The notes below the pieces were generated by a model. That model saw only the letters and a list, made by a program, of their open reading frames with translations. It was not told where the DNA came from and made no database searches. This document shows, piece after piece, positions 21,265-32,898 of a stretch of 64,000 nt of DNA. The number at the start of each line of letters is the position of its first letter. Within the stretch, counting starts at the first letter, position 1. The DNA is from Scenedesmus sp. ARA3 (lineage: Eukaryota > Chlorophyta > Chlorophyceae > Sphaeropleales > Scenedesmaceae): positions 80,498 through 144,497 of the forward strand of contig RWJK01001390.1 in NCBI GenBank assembly GCA_004335835.1. The letters are read 5' to 3'. Made by a program: the position numbers and the translations under genes.

Positions 21265-22167
21265 TCACTTGTTATCAGGAGGGTATATGCTCCACATGCT
21301 GATGTGGTTGTCACGCCCCCCAGCCGCCAGCAACCTATTGTCTGCACTGAACTGCAGGCAAGCCACCTGCTGACTGTGCCAGCGCAGCAGTGCCAACGGC
21401 TGCGGCTTGCGCGCATGCCACACACGTACCCTGCCATCCCACCCTGCCGTCGCAGCAATCCTGCCATCCGGCCTAACCACCACATCAGCAATGCCAGGGT
21501 TTGAAAGTGACAGCTGTTGGCCCAGCGCCAGCTGTCCTTTCGGTATGCTGAGTTTAAACACTGACAGATGCTCATCTGCAGAACCGCAGAAGCCTGATGT
21601 GCAGGTGGGAGCCACTGCAAGGCACATGATTGCTTCGCTGTGTAGATTGGCTGCTGCTAGGGGCTGGCTGGGTTGCCGGGTGTCCCATAATGCTACACTG
21701 CCATCTTCGTAACCAGCTACAGCATGCAGCGCGCAGCCCTGCACAGCATGCGAGGCACAGGCAAGGGCAGGCAGGTGCATACTCAGGGATGAGCCGACAA
21801 CATGTCATAGCATGCAGCACCGAACCATGCAGGACACGCAGAATGATGAAGGCGTGGGCAAGCAAAGAAGCAGTGCTGTTACCAGCAGCAGTACTGAATG
21901 CAGCACTATGAAGTTGGCTGCAGCATGCCCTTGTGGAAAGCTCTTGCAAGCCAGGCACGCCTACAAGTACCTGTGACTTGCAAGCGTGATGTGCTGAGCT
22001 CAGCAGGCCACCGGAGCATCACCCGATCACTGCATACTCAGACTATTGAACCAGCTGCTTAAACAGAACCGCCACCAACCTGTGGCTGCACCAGGGCCAC
22101 AGCCATACACAGGCCATGCTTGGGCCGCTCCTGGCTGCGCTGCTGCCGCAGCAGCACCACAGGCTTG

Positions 22168-22212
<45 letters not shown>

Positions 22213-24030
22213 TGCTGGCCAAGCTGCCACAGCCCCAGATCAGCAGCATCTGCAGCAGGCAGCGCCAGCATGCAAGGGCCACTGCTGGCTGTACTACCAG
22301 CAGCTGCTGCTTCAACTGCTTCAGCTGCTTGAGCAGCTGGATCTGCTGCTGCTGCTGCACCTGATCTCTGCATCAAGCGCTCCTCTGCTTCTTTTGTTAG
22401 GTCAGGCACTTCTGCTGGGTCCAGCGCTGAGTGCCATGCGGCTGTTGCTGCTGCTGCATCTGCAGCTTCTGCATCACGGCTAAGTAAATCAAGCTCCTGC
22501 TGCTGCTGCATTGTTGCGGTGGCTAGCTGCTGAGAGAGTAGACTGCGTGTGGCCGAGCTGTGTTGTGGATGTCTCACGGCCCCAGCAGCATCAGCAGCAT
22601 CAGCAGCATCACATGGAGGTTGAAAGCCTTCTACAACAGCTGCCGCCTGCAGCTGTGCACTGCTGCTGCCTGCGCCCTGTTGTGCCTGCTCTGCTGCACT
22701 GCAGCTACTGCTCTGCTGCCCCTGCTGCAGCAGCGCAAAGCGGCAGAAGTTGTACGAACCAGCTGCAAGTGTCTGCACTGGCTGGCTGCAGGGCGAGCAG
22801 GCAAAGTGAGCAGCAGAGAAGAAACAAGATACATAAGAGCAGTTGGTCAACAGCATGGACAACCGTCACTTCAACAGGTACGCTTGTATCCTGGCATGAC
22901 CATGCAGCCAGGGCAAGGACAGGAAGCAAGCATGCATGCAGGGGCATGCGCAACAGCAGCCTGCAATATGCTGCAACACAGTGCATGAGCTCCTCAGTCA
23001 ACAGCAGTTGGTTACCAGCGCTGGATGTGGCAGCACTCTGTTTGGGCTGCTAGGGTGGTCACCTGCTCAGGCTGCTGCCAGAGTGCAGCTCCCAGCACTT
23101 GACCACGCCATCCCTGCCCTGGCTGCAGCAGCAGCAGCAGCAGCAGGATGACAAGGAAATACTCAGCCAGGCTGGCCTGTGATTTGCCACACAGCTGGAA
23201 TTCAGCTTCCTCAAACAACCCAACAGCGCTTGCTGTGCTGCCAGCACAGACACTGGCCTTGTCGCATCGCGCAAGCACCATTGAAGCTGCGGATGAAGCA
23301 GCAGCGCACATGAAACAGGCAGCCTTAGACAAAGGCTAGTGGTGTACATTGCGGCTGAGGGGTAGCTTTGCTGTGCTGCTGAGGCAGTAACCTGCAGTGC
23401 AACCAGCATGGCAGCCCCACCTGACGATGAAGGGGCTGCTACTGACTGGGCAGGCCACTTGCAGGATGCCTGAGTGGCTCTCATGAGCCCTGCAGCAGCA
23501 GACGCAGCAGCAAGGCACTCCATGCTGTCTAGTTTGTTGAGATGTGCATACGAAGGAGATGCTGCAAAGGCCAAACTGTACATGCATGTACTGCCAAAAG
23601 AGGAAGTATTCGTGCTGAGCAGCACTTTTGGACCCTCACCAGTACGCCTAGACAAGCGTAACAGGGGCTGCCGCACCTTATGCTGGCTGTCGCCCGCCTA
23701 CTGTCAAGGTCCCAGAGCTTTAGCTCCCCTTCACCATCACTGCAGCAGAACGTCAACGCGGAAGTATAATCATGCCTGTGATAAGCAGCCCAAGCACTGT
23801 ATCCATGGCTACAGACTAAGACTGCTGAGCGCTAGACAATGGAGGACTGTGCACAGGCTTGTATAGGCCATAGAGGCGGGTGGTACTGCTGCTGTGCGCT
23901 GTGTAGTGCCGTGCAGTGCTCACCCAGCAGCAAGAGTACCGCATCCAGGCAGAAAGGCAACACACTGAACTGCTGCCCGGTGGCCCCTTAAAACATACAG
24001 CGGCTCAGGGGCTGGTGGGGCCTGCATCAT
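21265..24030 (-). CDS. WD40 protein, GNB1L/ASA1-like
   Basis: Six minus-strand exons, 24030..23924, 23739..23677, 23489..23421, 23122..23063, 22785..22080 and 21738..21265, close in phase to about 492 residues. The N-terminus PEPLYVLRGHRAAVQCVAFL, then GELKLWDLDSRRA, SQGRDGVVKCWEL, SYNFCRFALL, AGYEDGSVALWDTRQ and AGWDGRVRVW follow the order recalled for animal GNB1L and yeast Asa1. The C-terminus AAGGRDNHISMWSIYP is typical. These proteins act with the TTT/ASTRA machinery that stabilises PIKK kinases. Exon 5 holds a 200-residue Ala/Gln/Ser-rich insertion absent from short homologues, including poly-Ser. The ATG at 24030 is preferred; the frame stays open upstream to 24135, so a longer start cannot be excluded. 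Head to head with the PsbP-domain gene. Confidence 0.85.
22172..22212. repeat. (CTG)n tract coding poly-Ser in the GNB1L-like gene
   Basis: About 13 CTG units, read as AGC serine codons on the minus strand, inside the large insertion of exon 5. Confidence 0.85.
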
Positions 24031-24433
24031 GTTTCTGCTGCTACTGCTGCTTCTGCTGAAACTGCAAGTGATCAAAATTTGCAGCGCGTGTGTGTGGCAG
24101 TGCAGGGCTTGCAGCTGGCTAAGCCACACATGCAACTATGGTTAGTCTCCGAGTGCAAAAGGCTTTTGGACGGCAGAGTCCATGCAAAGAGCCCCGTATG
24201 ACACGAACACCCTCAGGGCCTGGCACAGGTGTCCAGGTGTCAGGTGTAACACAAGGGTCCGTTTACAAGATACCGCCAGCACACAGCTGCCTGGATCGTG
24301 TTCATATGAATTCTATACGCAATCAAGCAAATAACAAACTGTGCAGCTGTGCGCTCTTGAGTCACCTGTAGTAGCTGTTCCTCTGTCGTGCGACGTGCAA
24401 GATTATTGTTGAACTCGAGCGGATCACTGCAAG
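24031..24433. promoter_or_regulatory. Shared upstream region of GNB1L-like (-) and PsbP-domain (+) genes
   Basis: Only about 400 bp separate the two divergent start codons, so the genes probably share a bidirectional promoter. No TATA box or repeated motif stands out. Confidence 0.5.
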
Positions 24434-27195
24434 ATGAGGTCACTATCTGCTGGCAGCAATGCAATGAATCCCTTGAGCAGCAGCTGCAGGATGCAAAGGA
24501 GGTCTCGTTCAAGTGGGTGGAGCAGGCTGAACTGCAGTCCCTCGCAGCACTGCAGAGCACTGTGCGCCCAGGGCCCCGACCAATACGCACATTGGCTCAC
24601 TGACAAGACGAGGTGCTACGTCACTGCGCTTGTGCAGGCAGCGTATGCTGTGCATGCCAAAAACAGCAGCAAACAGCGCCAATTAGGCAGCAGCAAGGCA
24701 TCAGCAGAAGAGATCTGGCGCTTGCAGCGCCTGCGGTGCTGCTCTTGAGGTGAGCAGTCTATACTTACTTTCAAAATAAGCAGTTGAGGTTCTGAAAAGT
24801 AACAGATGCCTACGAGAACATGTCTGTATGCATACAGCCCAGCACATGCCTGCTCTGGATGCGGAGGTATCATCCCTTCGCAGATGACACGTGCATGCAT
24901 GTGCATACCCAAGCTATCAGCACAACAGTACCTTGCACACAGACCTGCAACTGCTATGTAAGCAACACGCTGTTTTTTCTGGTGTCTCTGCAAGTACAAG
25001 CACTGAAAGGCGCCCCTTTTGCTGGCTGCAGTGCCGCAGGGCGTGCTGCAGCGTTAGAAGCAGAGGCAGCAGCGCCTGCAAGCGCCGCAGAAGCAGCCCC
25101 AAGCACCAGCAGCAGCAGCATTAGCTCCCTGCCAAGTGCAGACCTGCAGCTGTTTATCGACAATGACTATGAGCTGCAGGTGAGCACGGCACGCACAGGC
25201 ACGTGCCAATAAACACAGCAACAGCTGCATAAGGGTTGCTGTGCTTGGTCCCCACTCATCCTGCCAGTGCAGCACACAACTCCTTCCTGTTGGAGCGGAG
25301 CCATTCAATCGGACACCGCAGTTATACGTTTAGGACATGTGCATCTGTTGTGAAACAAAACCTGCCATCACGCACGGCGCAGCAGGTGCCCTCCAACCAT
25401 CTCCTGCAGACGTCCATCCTACGAGCAAAGAACGTGCCCCTACCACCAGTTTGCACCCTGCACTGCACTGGTTTAAACCCTCCACCCTCCACCCTCCACC
25501 ATGCTGCCGCAGGTGCCCTCCAACTACGCCTACCTGGCCACGGAGATCCAGCGCGTGGAGCATGTGCCTTAACATCAGCCACAGCCACCCGCTGCTGCAA
25601 TGTAATAGTACTTCTGGCCATTCTATCACGCTGCTGCAGGTGCCCTCCAACTACGCCTACCTGGCCACGGAGATCCAGCGCGTGGAGCGCGGCCCGCAGC
25701 CGGAGCGCAGCCCAGTGCTGGGCCGCTTCGAGGCGCCAAATGGGCAGCCTGGGCTCATCACCATACTCACGCGCAGGGCGCAGGCCTTCAAGCAGACACT
25801 GCTGCAGGTGCGTGTTTACTGTCAACATAAAACTAAATGCAGGTGGCTTGCGCAGCCGAATGGGCTGGCTGCAGGCAGAAGTGTGCACGTGCCATGCTGC
25901 ATGCAACCACCAACGGGAGCGCAGCACCGTGCCAAGATGGTTTGAGGCTTCAGTCTAGGTGCTTGGGCTCATTACTGAGCTCACGCACAGGGCGCAGGCC
26001 TCCAAGCAGACGCTGCTGCAGGTGCATGGTCGGCATGGCGGCTGAAAAGTGACAAAAGTTAGCGGCAGTGACATGCCGCTGGCGGCCCCATTTGGCAGTG
26101 CCCAGCTGTTGTCATGCAACATTTTGTCGGCTGCAGATCACTGCTGTTGTATACCTGGCACCACACCCTGTGCCCCTGCCTCCAGCAGGACACTGACCTC
26201 AGCCAGCTGTGGAACCCACCGCGGGGGCACAGCCGGTGTCATGTCAAACAACCACTAACCACCACTCGCTGCTTTCCGTATGATTCTGTGCAGGTGACAG
26301 ACATCAGCCAGCTGGGCGACCCCATTGCAGTCGTGCAGCTGCTACCACACACCACACCACCCTGTGCTAATGCTGCTGCTGCTGCTGCTGCTGCCTTCTG
26401 CTGCTTGCCGCAGGTGACGGACATCAGCCAGCTGGGCGATCCCATCGCTGTTGCGCAGCTGTTGCTGCCGCGCGGCTCCACGCTGCTGGCCACTGTTGTT
26501 CCATATGTAACACCCCACCATCCCATGCTGCTGCTGCTGCCCGTCTGCAGGTGACGGACATCAGCCAGCTGGGCGAGCCCATCGCAGTGGCGCAGCTGCT
26601 GCTGCCGCGCGGCTCCACACTGCTGGCCACTGCCACGCAGCAGGTGCCACAGCCGCCCAAGGAGACGCCCCTGGGGCTGGTGGAGATCCCGCCACAAAAC
26701 TACTTTCTGTGAGTTGCTTTGTAAAACCTTTTGTGCTGGTGGTATGCTTGCACGGCTGCCTGAAGATTGCTGCGAAACTTGACAGCATGCCACTGCTGCT
26801 TTGTGTGAGTTTTCCTTAAAAGTCAGCAACAGAGGGCGCTGGCAGCTTATATTAGCTGAGTTGGAGTCCTGTAGCTGTTGTCGCATCACTTGCGCACGCC
26901 TGTACTGACTGCGCACACGCCATCGCTGGCCACGGCTCGTTAACATGGTGGCGCCGCCGCTGCTGCTGCTGCCGCCTACCTGCCTGCCTGCGTGTCATTC
27001 CTCGACCGCTTCAGCTTCGAGTTCACCACCAACACGGGGCTGCATGTGGCTATGGCAGCAGCAGCCAAGAAGGGCAGTGTGCTCATCTGCGGAGCGTCCA
27101 CCACGAAGGAGCAGTGGGCGCAGGCGGGTCCGGTGCTGAGCAGGGTGGTCAAAAGTTTCCGGCTGCGCTCGCAGCAGGGCCTGGCAGCGCTGTGA
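24434..27195 (+). CDS. Thylakoid-lumen PsbP-domain protein with Tat-type transit peptide
   Basis: Six exons (24434..24512, 24638..24749, 25032..25179, 25640..25807, 26551..26708, 27015..27195) close in phase to about 281 residues. Residues 1-47 are Ser/Arg/Gln-rich, as in a chloroplast transit peptide. Then SRRDLALAAPAVLLLSAAG (residues 49-67) has twin arginines plus a hydrophobic stretch, the bipartite signal of lumenal proteins exported by the Tat route. The mature part shows YELQVPSNYAYLATE, PGLITILTRRAQ, TDISQLGEP and NYFLFEFTTNTGLHV, in the pattern of PsbP-family domains. These are accessory factors of photosystem assembly or stability. Which PPD/PPL subgroup is not resolved. Introns 3 and 4 contain several decoy copies of exons 4 and 5. 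A TGTAA signal lies 28 bp after the stop. Confidence 0.85.
25386..25560 (+). repeat. Decoy copies of PsbP-gene exon 4 start
   Basis: 25513..25560 is identical over 48 bp to the first 48 bp of exon 4 (25640..25687), 127 bp upstream, and is preceded by CCGCAG. A shorter trace, CAG|GTGCCCTCCAAC, begins at 25386. Both keep CAG|GT. Confidence 0.9.
25918..26021 (+). repeat. Diverged copy of the 3' part of PsbP-gene exon 4
   Basis: Sequence resembling 25704..25807 recurs about 214 bp downstream in the following intron. It ends in AAGCAGACGCTGCTGCAG|GT, so both exon end and donor are duplicated. More diverged than the upstream copy. Confidence 0.75.
26188..26496 (+). repeat. Decoy copies of PsbP-gene exon 5 start
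   Basis: 26294..26343 and 26414..26496 repeat the start of exon 5 (26551 on): CAG|GTGACGGACATCAGCCAG and onward. The second matches about 80 bp, through CGCGGCTCCACGCTGCTGGC, and stays open. A degenerate trace (ACCTCAGCCAGCTG) lies near 26197. Spacings are 120 and 137 bp. Confidence 0.9.
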
Positions 27196-27222
27196 GGGCG
27201 CGGTGTTGCCATTTTCATGTCG

Positions 27223-27227
27223 TGTAA
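27223..27227 (+). terminator. TGTAA poly(A)-type signal of the PsbP-domain gene
   Basis: TGTAA only 28 bp after the stop. Short spacing, but the motif is the normal one for chlorophytes. Confidence 0.4.
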
Positions 27228-27699
27228 CAGAGTTCTGTGACTTCCAGGGCGCGCATTGTTAGCTGCAACGCGTGCAACGCTCAGGCGGCAGCTTGCACTG
27301 CTTTGGCAACAGACAAGAAAAGCAGCAGCGCTGCCAGTAGTGTCACACTACTCATCACGGTGATACGCTGCGGTGGTCAATCAACAGCTTTGGAAATCAA
27401 AACTTCATAGTGGGTTGCTTACAGTTGAATGACGTGTGGCACGAGCAACAGCAATGTGTGCCAGTAGCAACCAGCCTCAGGCACACAAAAGTCAGCAACA
27501 TGAGTGGCGCACCAAGTCAGCAACATGAGTATGGCTGCAGCGGCTGTGTCAAGTGCTGGGCATCGTGGGGTGCTCCAACAAGCACGTCACGTCACTTCCT
27601 GGCCCAGGGCTTTGCAAAAAGTGCTGCACCATCACCGCTGAGGGCGCACTGCAAGGTGCGTAGCAGCACCACACAACTTCACCACTGACCAAGCCCCTC
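27228..27699. other. Spacer between PsbP-domain gene and LRR gene
   Basis: I see no gene. AGTCAGCAACATGAGT occurs twice near 27491 and 27516. Confidence 0.4.
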
Positions 27700-29654
27700 T
27701 CACCCCAGGTGCAGCGTGCGGCCACCCACACAGATCTGCTTGAGTGCCTCACAGCCCTGCAGCCAAAAGTGCTCCACCAGACACTGTGACAGGTCCGGCA
27801 ACTCCTGCAAGCTGCTGCAGCCCTCAACATCAAGCATAAGCAGAGCTGATGGCAGCTCTGGCAGCTGCTCAAGCTCTGTGCAGTGCCCCACCAGTAGGCG
27901 CTCAAGCTTGGGTGGCAGGGGATCAGGCAGCTCTTCCAAACCGCTGCATCCACTGCAGTCCAGGCTAACGAGCCCTCAAGGTAGCTCCTCTGGCAGCTGA
28001 TCCAAAGCTTCACATCCGCTGCAGTCTAGGGTGAGGAGCCCGGCAGGCAGCTGCTCTGGCAGCTGCTCCAAGGCGCTGCATCCCCTGCACACCAGGTGCT
28101 GCAGGCCTGCCGGCAGCTGCCCCGGCAGCTGCAGCAGCTCCTCACTGCCACATAAGTCCAGCCGCAGGCAGCTGGGCATTGCTGGCAGCCTCTGAACGGG
28201 CGTTGCGCCGCACTGCAGTGCTTCCAGCGTTGGTAGTGAGCCCGGCATCCCGGATGGCTGTTTTGTGGATGAACAGCCGCTTCAAGCTCTGCGTAGGCTG
28301 CTTGGGTAGCCGGCTGACCCGCGTGGGCTATAGGCCTGCAGGTGTTCAAGGGAATCTGGCATGTCTGGAAGCTCCTCCAGCAGTGGGCAGCAGTGGCACA
28401 CCAGCTCGATTATGCCAGTGTGGGCTAGCTGCGGCAGCCTGCGTAGCGACGGGCAGCGTGCGCACTCCAGGTGACGCAGTGACATTGGCAGCCCTGGAGC
28501 TGCAAGGCAAACAGCAGCCGAGGTGCAGCGAGGCAGCCAGTGATATGCTTGGGGTTGCACCCTCGGCTTGGGGTTGTAGCAAATTGGTCACAGGCGACTG
28601 GGTTGAGCTTGCAAGTTGCTTCCTGCAGCCTGTGAAAACAACAAAGGCGCTGCAACATCGTGACTACCGTTGACCTGCCACTTTAGTGGCGGCGCTGGCA
28701 GTACTGCAGCCCTGCCAAAATGAAAGAAGCAAGTAGCAGGAGCAGCTGCTTGCCACAATGTAGCCATGCTCCCTTCAGGTGTGCGACCACAATGTAGCCA
28801 TGCTGCCTTCAGGTGCTCGACTGCCACAATGTAGCCATGCTGCCTTCAGGTGCTCGACTGCCACAATGTAGCCATGCTCCCTTCAGGTGCTCGACTGCCA
28901 CAATGTAGCCATGCTCCCTTCAGGTGTTCCACTGCCACAATGTAGCCATGCTCCCTTCAGGTGCTCGACTGCAACAACATCGTGCCGAGTGTGGCAACAG
29001 GCTGTGTACATCAAAGTGGCAAAGGCACCGACCTGCAGCTGCAGCTCACCTCTGTTAATGCACTGCAATGCCACACATTCAGCTGCTTGAGGCCGTCTGG
29101 CAGCGCCGGCAGCTGCAGCAGCCCCTCGCACACTTGCGCATGCAGCTCGACCAAGCTGGGCGGCAGCTGCGGAAGGCTCTTGAGCCTGCTGCAGCAGCTG
29201 CAGTTGAGCACTAAGACGGCAGTGCAGCTCAAGCTGCTAGGCAGCGCCTCCAGCGCATCGCAGCATTCACAGGTCAGCTGGCGCAGTGTGCGGGGTAGCG
29301 TTGGCAGCGCGCGTAGGTTGCTGCAGCCTGACACGTCCAGCTGCTCCAGCTTTGGTGGCAAGGGCGGCAGCAACTCAATGTGGCAGCTGTAGATGCGTAG
29401 GCAGGTCAAGTTCCTGCAAGTCATGCATGGTGCAACCAAGGCGGTCTACTGTGAGGCTACTACTCTCAAAGCTGCTGCTGCTGCTGGGCTGCTGCTGCTG
29501 CTGCTGCTCACCTGCCACCTGCCATGACGTCCAGCAGCATCTTCGATGGCAGATCACCAATCACAAGGCTTAGCTGCTGTATGGAGGCGATGCTCTTGTG
29601 CAGCCAGGAGGCAGCAGAAAACGAGCCGTCCAGCGTGAAGTCGATGCTGTGGTC
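27700..29654 (-). pseudogene. LRR-rich protein gene with interrupted frames
   Basis: On the minus strand exon 29654..29512 (HSIDFTLDGSFSAASWLHKS, VIGDLPSKMLLDVMA) splices in phase to exon 29413..29050, which encodes leucine-rich repeats such as LPPKLEQLDVSGCSNLRALP. After an intron holding a 37-bp minisatellite, LRR coding resumes from about 28515 (GLPMSLRHLECARCPSLRRL). It needs frame changes near 28318 and 28250 and meets an in-frame TGA at 27978..27976 before continuing as GLVSLDCSGCSGLEELP. Repeats of about 20-22 residues with LxxLxCxGCxxLExLP resemble those in algal and plant disease-resistance-like LRR proteins; no kinase or NB domain was seen. Either a pseudogene or an assembly with small indels. 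The 5' end above 29654 was not found. Confidence 0.6.
28753..28972. repeat. 37-bp minisatellite, about six units
   Basis: Units of CCACAATGTAGCCATGCTCC plus CTTCAGGTGCTCGACTG are repeated about six times with 0-3 changes each. It lies in the intron of the minus-strand LRR gene. Each unit contains an AGGT on the plus strand. No unique spacers separate the units. Confidence 0.92.
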
Positions 29655-30285
29655 CTTTCAGGACACACGCATATCTCGCAGGTCTGTCAAGGTGCATCTT
29701 AGCATACACATATCTTTTGGTTCCAGAAGAGGCATGCATCGTTGCACAACCTGGCAAAGCTTGTTCATGCTGCCTGTGGCGGGGGTGATCGAGAACTGAT
29801 GCAGGCAGGTCAAACAATGTACGCTTATGTCTTAAACAACACTACTGACAGAGAAACCGCTGTTATCAGCTGCTTGAACACCGCAAGACAGACTCGGACT
29901 TCATTGGACCCCAGCTTTCAGTTTTTTGAACGACAGCTGTCCTGGCGGGCCATCAGCTACCCCAGACGATGTACTGACTGCTTGCACCCATTGTAAGCGT
30001 TGCTTCCCAAGCGTAAAGCTTACAACGCACTTGAATGCGTACATGTACAGCACACCTCATGCTGATGCAGCTGGCAACAGGTGTGTCAGCTGGAATGAAG
30101 GCAATGCTGTCACAGCATGCACGGTGCATACCACATGCAAAGTAAGGTCTCTCTGCAGGCTGCTCATCGCATTCGCACAATGAACGGCACCACCTGACGC
30201 TGACCTGCATGCACTACATCAGTCTGGCAGATGAGACTGCTCCACTCATCATCTTTGTGTTCAAGCTGCCACCCATAATACGCAT
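29655..30285. other. Spacer, 5' side of LRR gene and 3' UTR of the SUV3-like gene
   Basis: No gene is supported. Probable upstream exons of the LRR gene may hide here. TTACA at 30020..30024 is a minus-strand TGTAA about 260 bp after the helicase stop. Confidence 0.4.
30020..30024 (-). terminator. TGTAA poly(A)-type signal of the SUV3-like gene
   Basis: TGTAA on the minus strand, downstream of the stop at 30286. Short motif, so weak alone. Confidence 0.35.
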
Positions 30286-31326
30286 TCAGCGCAGCCCACA
30301 CGCCACCTCTGCCTCATCCTCAGAAGAAGACAAGCTGCTGCTGCGACCGCTCGCGTTGCTTTGGCCGCTATAACGCCCACGTTTGCCCCAGCTGGACCCA
30401 GCAGCAGCAGCAGCAGCAGGGTCCAGCCCCAGCATCTCATCATACTGCTGCTGGGTGCTGCTGCCTGCTGCACCACCCATCTCCCGTAGAGCCTGGTCAA
30501 TCAGCGCAGCTACCTGCATGCAGGGCGCAGCAAGCCGCACAGCGGCAGCAGCGTTGAACGTCAGCAGTGTATGCACGTTGCACCATGTGTGGGCAAGGGG
30601 GCAAGACACAAGGAGTACAGAAACTCTCCCTGGCAATGCACTCTGCTGCAGGCTGGAATCTAGCTCACTGGCCTCAACAGCGCTTCACCCAGCTACACAG
30701 CGATGACTAATGCGTGCATCACCACCTGCTCACTGCCAGCTTTCTCCTCTCCCTCTCCTCTCAACACCTCACCTGTGCACGCTGCCGCTGCACCTGCTTG
30801 CGCCCCCTGAACACGCCGTGCCCCACCCTGCCAGCCAGCCACAGGTACAGGTCATACACGCGGAACAGCTCCTCTGCCGCTTTCATTTCAGCCTGGCTTG
30901 CAGGCGGCGTCTGCAGGGGCAGCGCCATGCAGTCTGACGTGACGCGCTGCTGCTCCACAAACAGCGAAGCAAGCGCCAGCAACACCTGCACAACAGCAGC
31001 ACCAACATGCAGCAGTTGCGGCAGATACTTTGAACACGCAGGCAGGAGGCAAACAGCAGCAGAGCAAGCGGCAAGCAAGGGCCATCACAGGCAAACAAAC
31101 GCCATGTTGCGCAGCACGCTCTTGCATGCTCTCACCTGCAGGACGGCGGGGTCATCTGCACTGGCTGGCGCAGTGCACCAGGTGAACATGTCTTCCAAGT
31201 CCAGCCCAGCAGCAGCAGCAGCAGCAGCAGCGCCACTCCCAGCATCGCCAGTACACCCATAGCTGCTGCCCGCATCCTCGTCACTGCTAGCACTGCAGAA
31301 ACCCTCATCGCCAGACTCCTCATCGC

Positions 31327-31358
<32 letters not shown>

Positions 31359-32867
31359 CGTGCATGCAGCGCCACAGGGGCTGCCTCCAAGTGCTGCAGC
31401 ACGCGCGCCAGCGCCACCATGTTGGCCATGTCTGCTAGGAAGTAGGGCGGCGACAGCTGCGCTGAGTCAGCGAATGCCGACAGCAGCTTGTGGAAGGGCA
31501 GCCCGGCCGGCATGCTGCGCGCGAAGGCCTCCAGCTGCTCATACCTGCGTTGCGCACGCACAACGCACAAACAGTCAACCCAGTCGTAGTCAAACTGATC
31601 TATGCAGAGATATGCAGCCCACTTGTTTTGCACCAGGTGATACGCTTGCGCAGCTTTAGCATTGCTCGCCATGGTTTCAGGAGCTTGTGCTGGACACAAC
31701 ACGAAGATCACTGCAAGGCGTGCTTCAAGTGCATATGCATTACATGCAGGTCCTTACGATTTGCTCTTGACGTAACAGCGTGACATGTGCTGCACAATCC
31801 GGCTGTGTAGCGCTGGCTCCACTGCAGCTACAGCTGCACGCACCGTGGCAGCAGGCATGCGCCTGTGACCTCCTCGCTGGCAGTGGCCAGGCTCTGCCGT
31901 AGCAGCGGCAGGTCACTCTCGCTCAGGCAGGTGACGTAGCCGGCCGCATGGTCGCTGCCAAAGCGCCCCGCCCTGCCTGCAATCTGCTTCACCTCTGTTG
32001 GCGTGAGGGGCCGCAGCTGCTGGCCGTCAAACTTGTGCATGGTGGCAAACACCACCCTGGTAGGGTAGGAAAAGAGTGACGGAGGCGTGGGGAAAGTGTG
32101 TGAGACGCAGTTGGCAGGTGTGCCTCAGTAGGGAGCAGTCAGGGTGAGATGCATGCCGCTGCTGGCTGTGATGGTTGAGTGTTTAACACGTGCATGAAAC
32201 ATAAGTGCCACAACCGCTGCAGATCACCAGCACCAGCACCAGCACCAGCTGCAATGCCACCTGCAGATGTCACGGTTGAAAGCCTGTACTGCAAACTCCT
32301 TGATGCGTACCTGCGGATGTTGAGGTTGAGGCCCATGCCGATTGCATCGGATGCCACCAGCACGCTGTAGGAGGGGCCTGCGCCAGGGCCTGGCGCAGCA
32401 GCAGCAGCAGCAAGAGCAAACAGCAAGGGCAAAAGTCACGCGACATGACGCTATGAGTGTGTCAGCTGCTCTAGCCACCAATAGCCCATGTAGCTTGCTA
32501 CACATCGTGCAGGAAACAGCAACAGCACCAGCGCCTGTGCATGATGATTCCTGCTCCTTGCGCCCTGGAAGAGCCTAGGCGCCACATGCAGTTTATCAGA
32601 GAATGGAATGACCTACCTACACACACATACATGCACCTGCAGCAGTGCCATTAGAGAGTTTACGTGTATACGGCATGTTGGCCAGCAAATCACCCTGTTC
32701 ACTGCAGCACGGCTGCCAACCTCTGCCACTGCTGCCTTATCTGCAGCCCCACCTGCATTGAACAGAGCCGCCCGCATCCCTTATCTGCAGACCCACCTGC
32801 ATTGAACAGAGCCGCCTGCATCCGCCTCGCCTCAGGCGGCAAAGCACCATACACCATACCCACGCTG

Positions 32868-32898
<31 letters not shown>

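Noticed and set aside
25236..25958. 240-codon plus frame overlapping PsbP-gene exon 4
   Set aside because: It is an off-frame reading of exon 4 and its decoys; the conserved PsbP residues are in the other frame.
27000..27014. Alternative start of the last PsbP exon giving SFLDRFSFEF
   Set aside because: No AG acceptor precedes it. The acceptor at 27014 keeps phase and gives the family-like NYFLFEFTTN.
28753..28972. Regular 37-bp repeats considered as a CRISPR array
   Set aside because: Units are contiguous with no unique spacers, and the host is a eukaryotic nuclear genome. It is a minisatellite.
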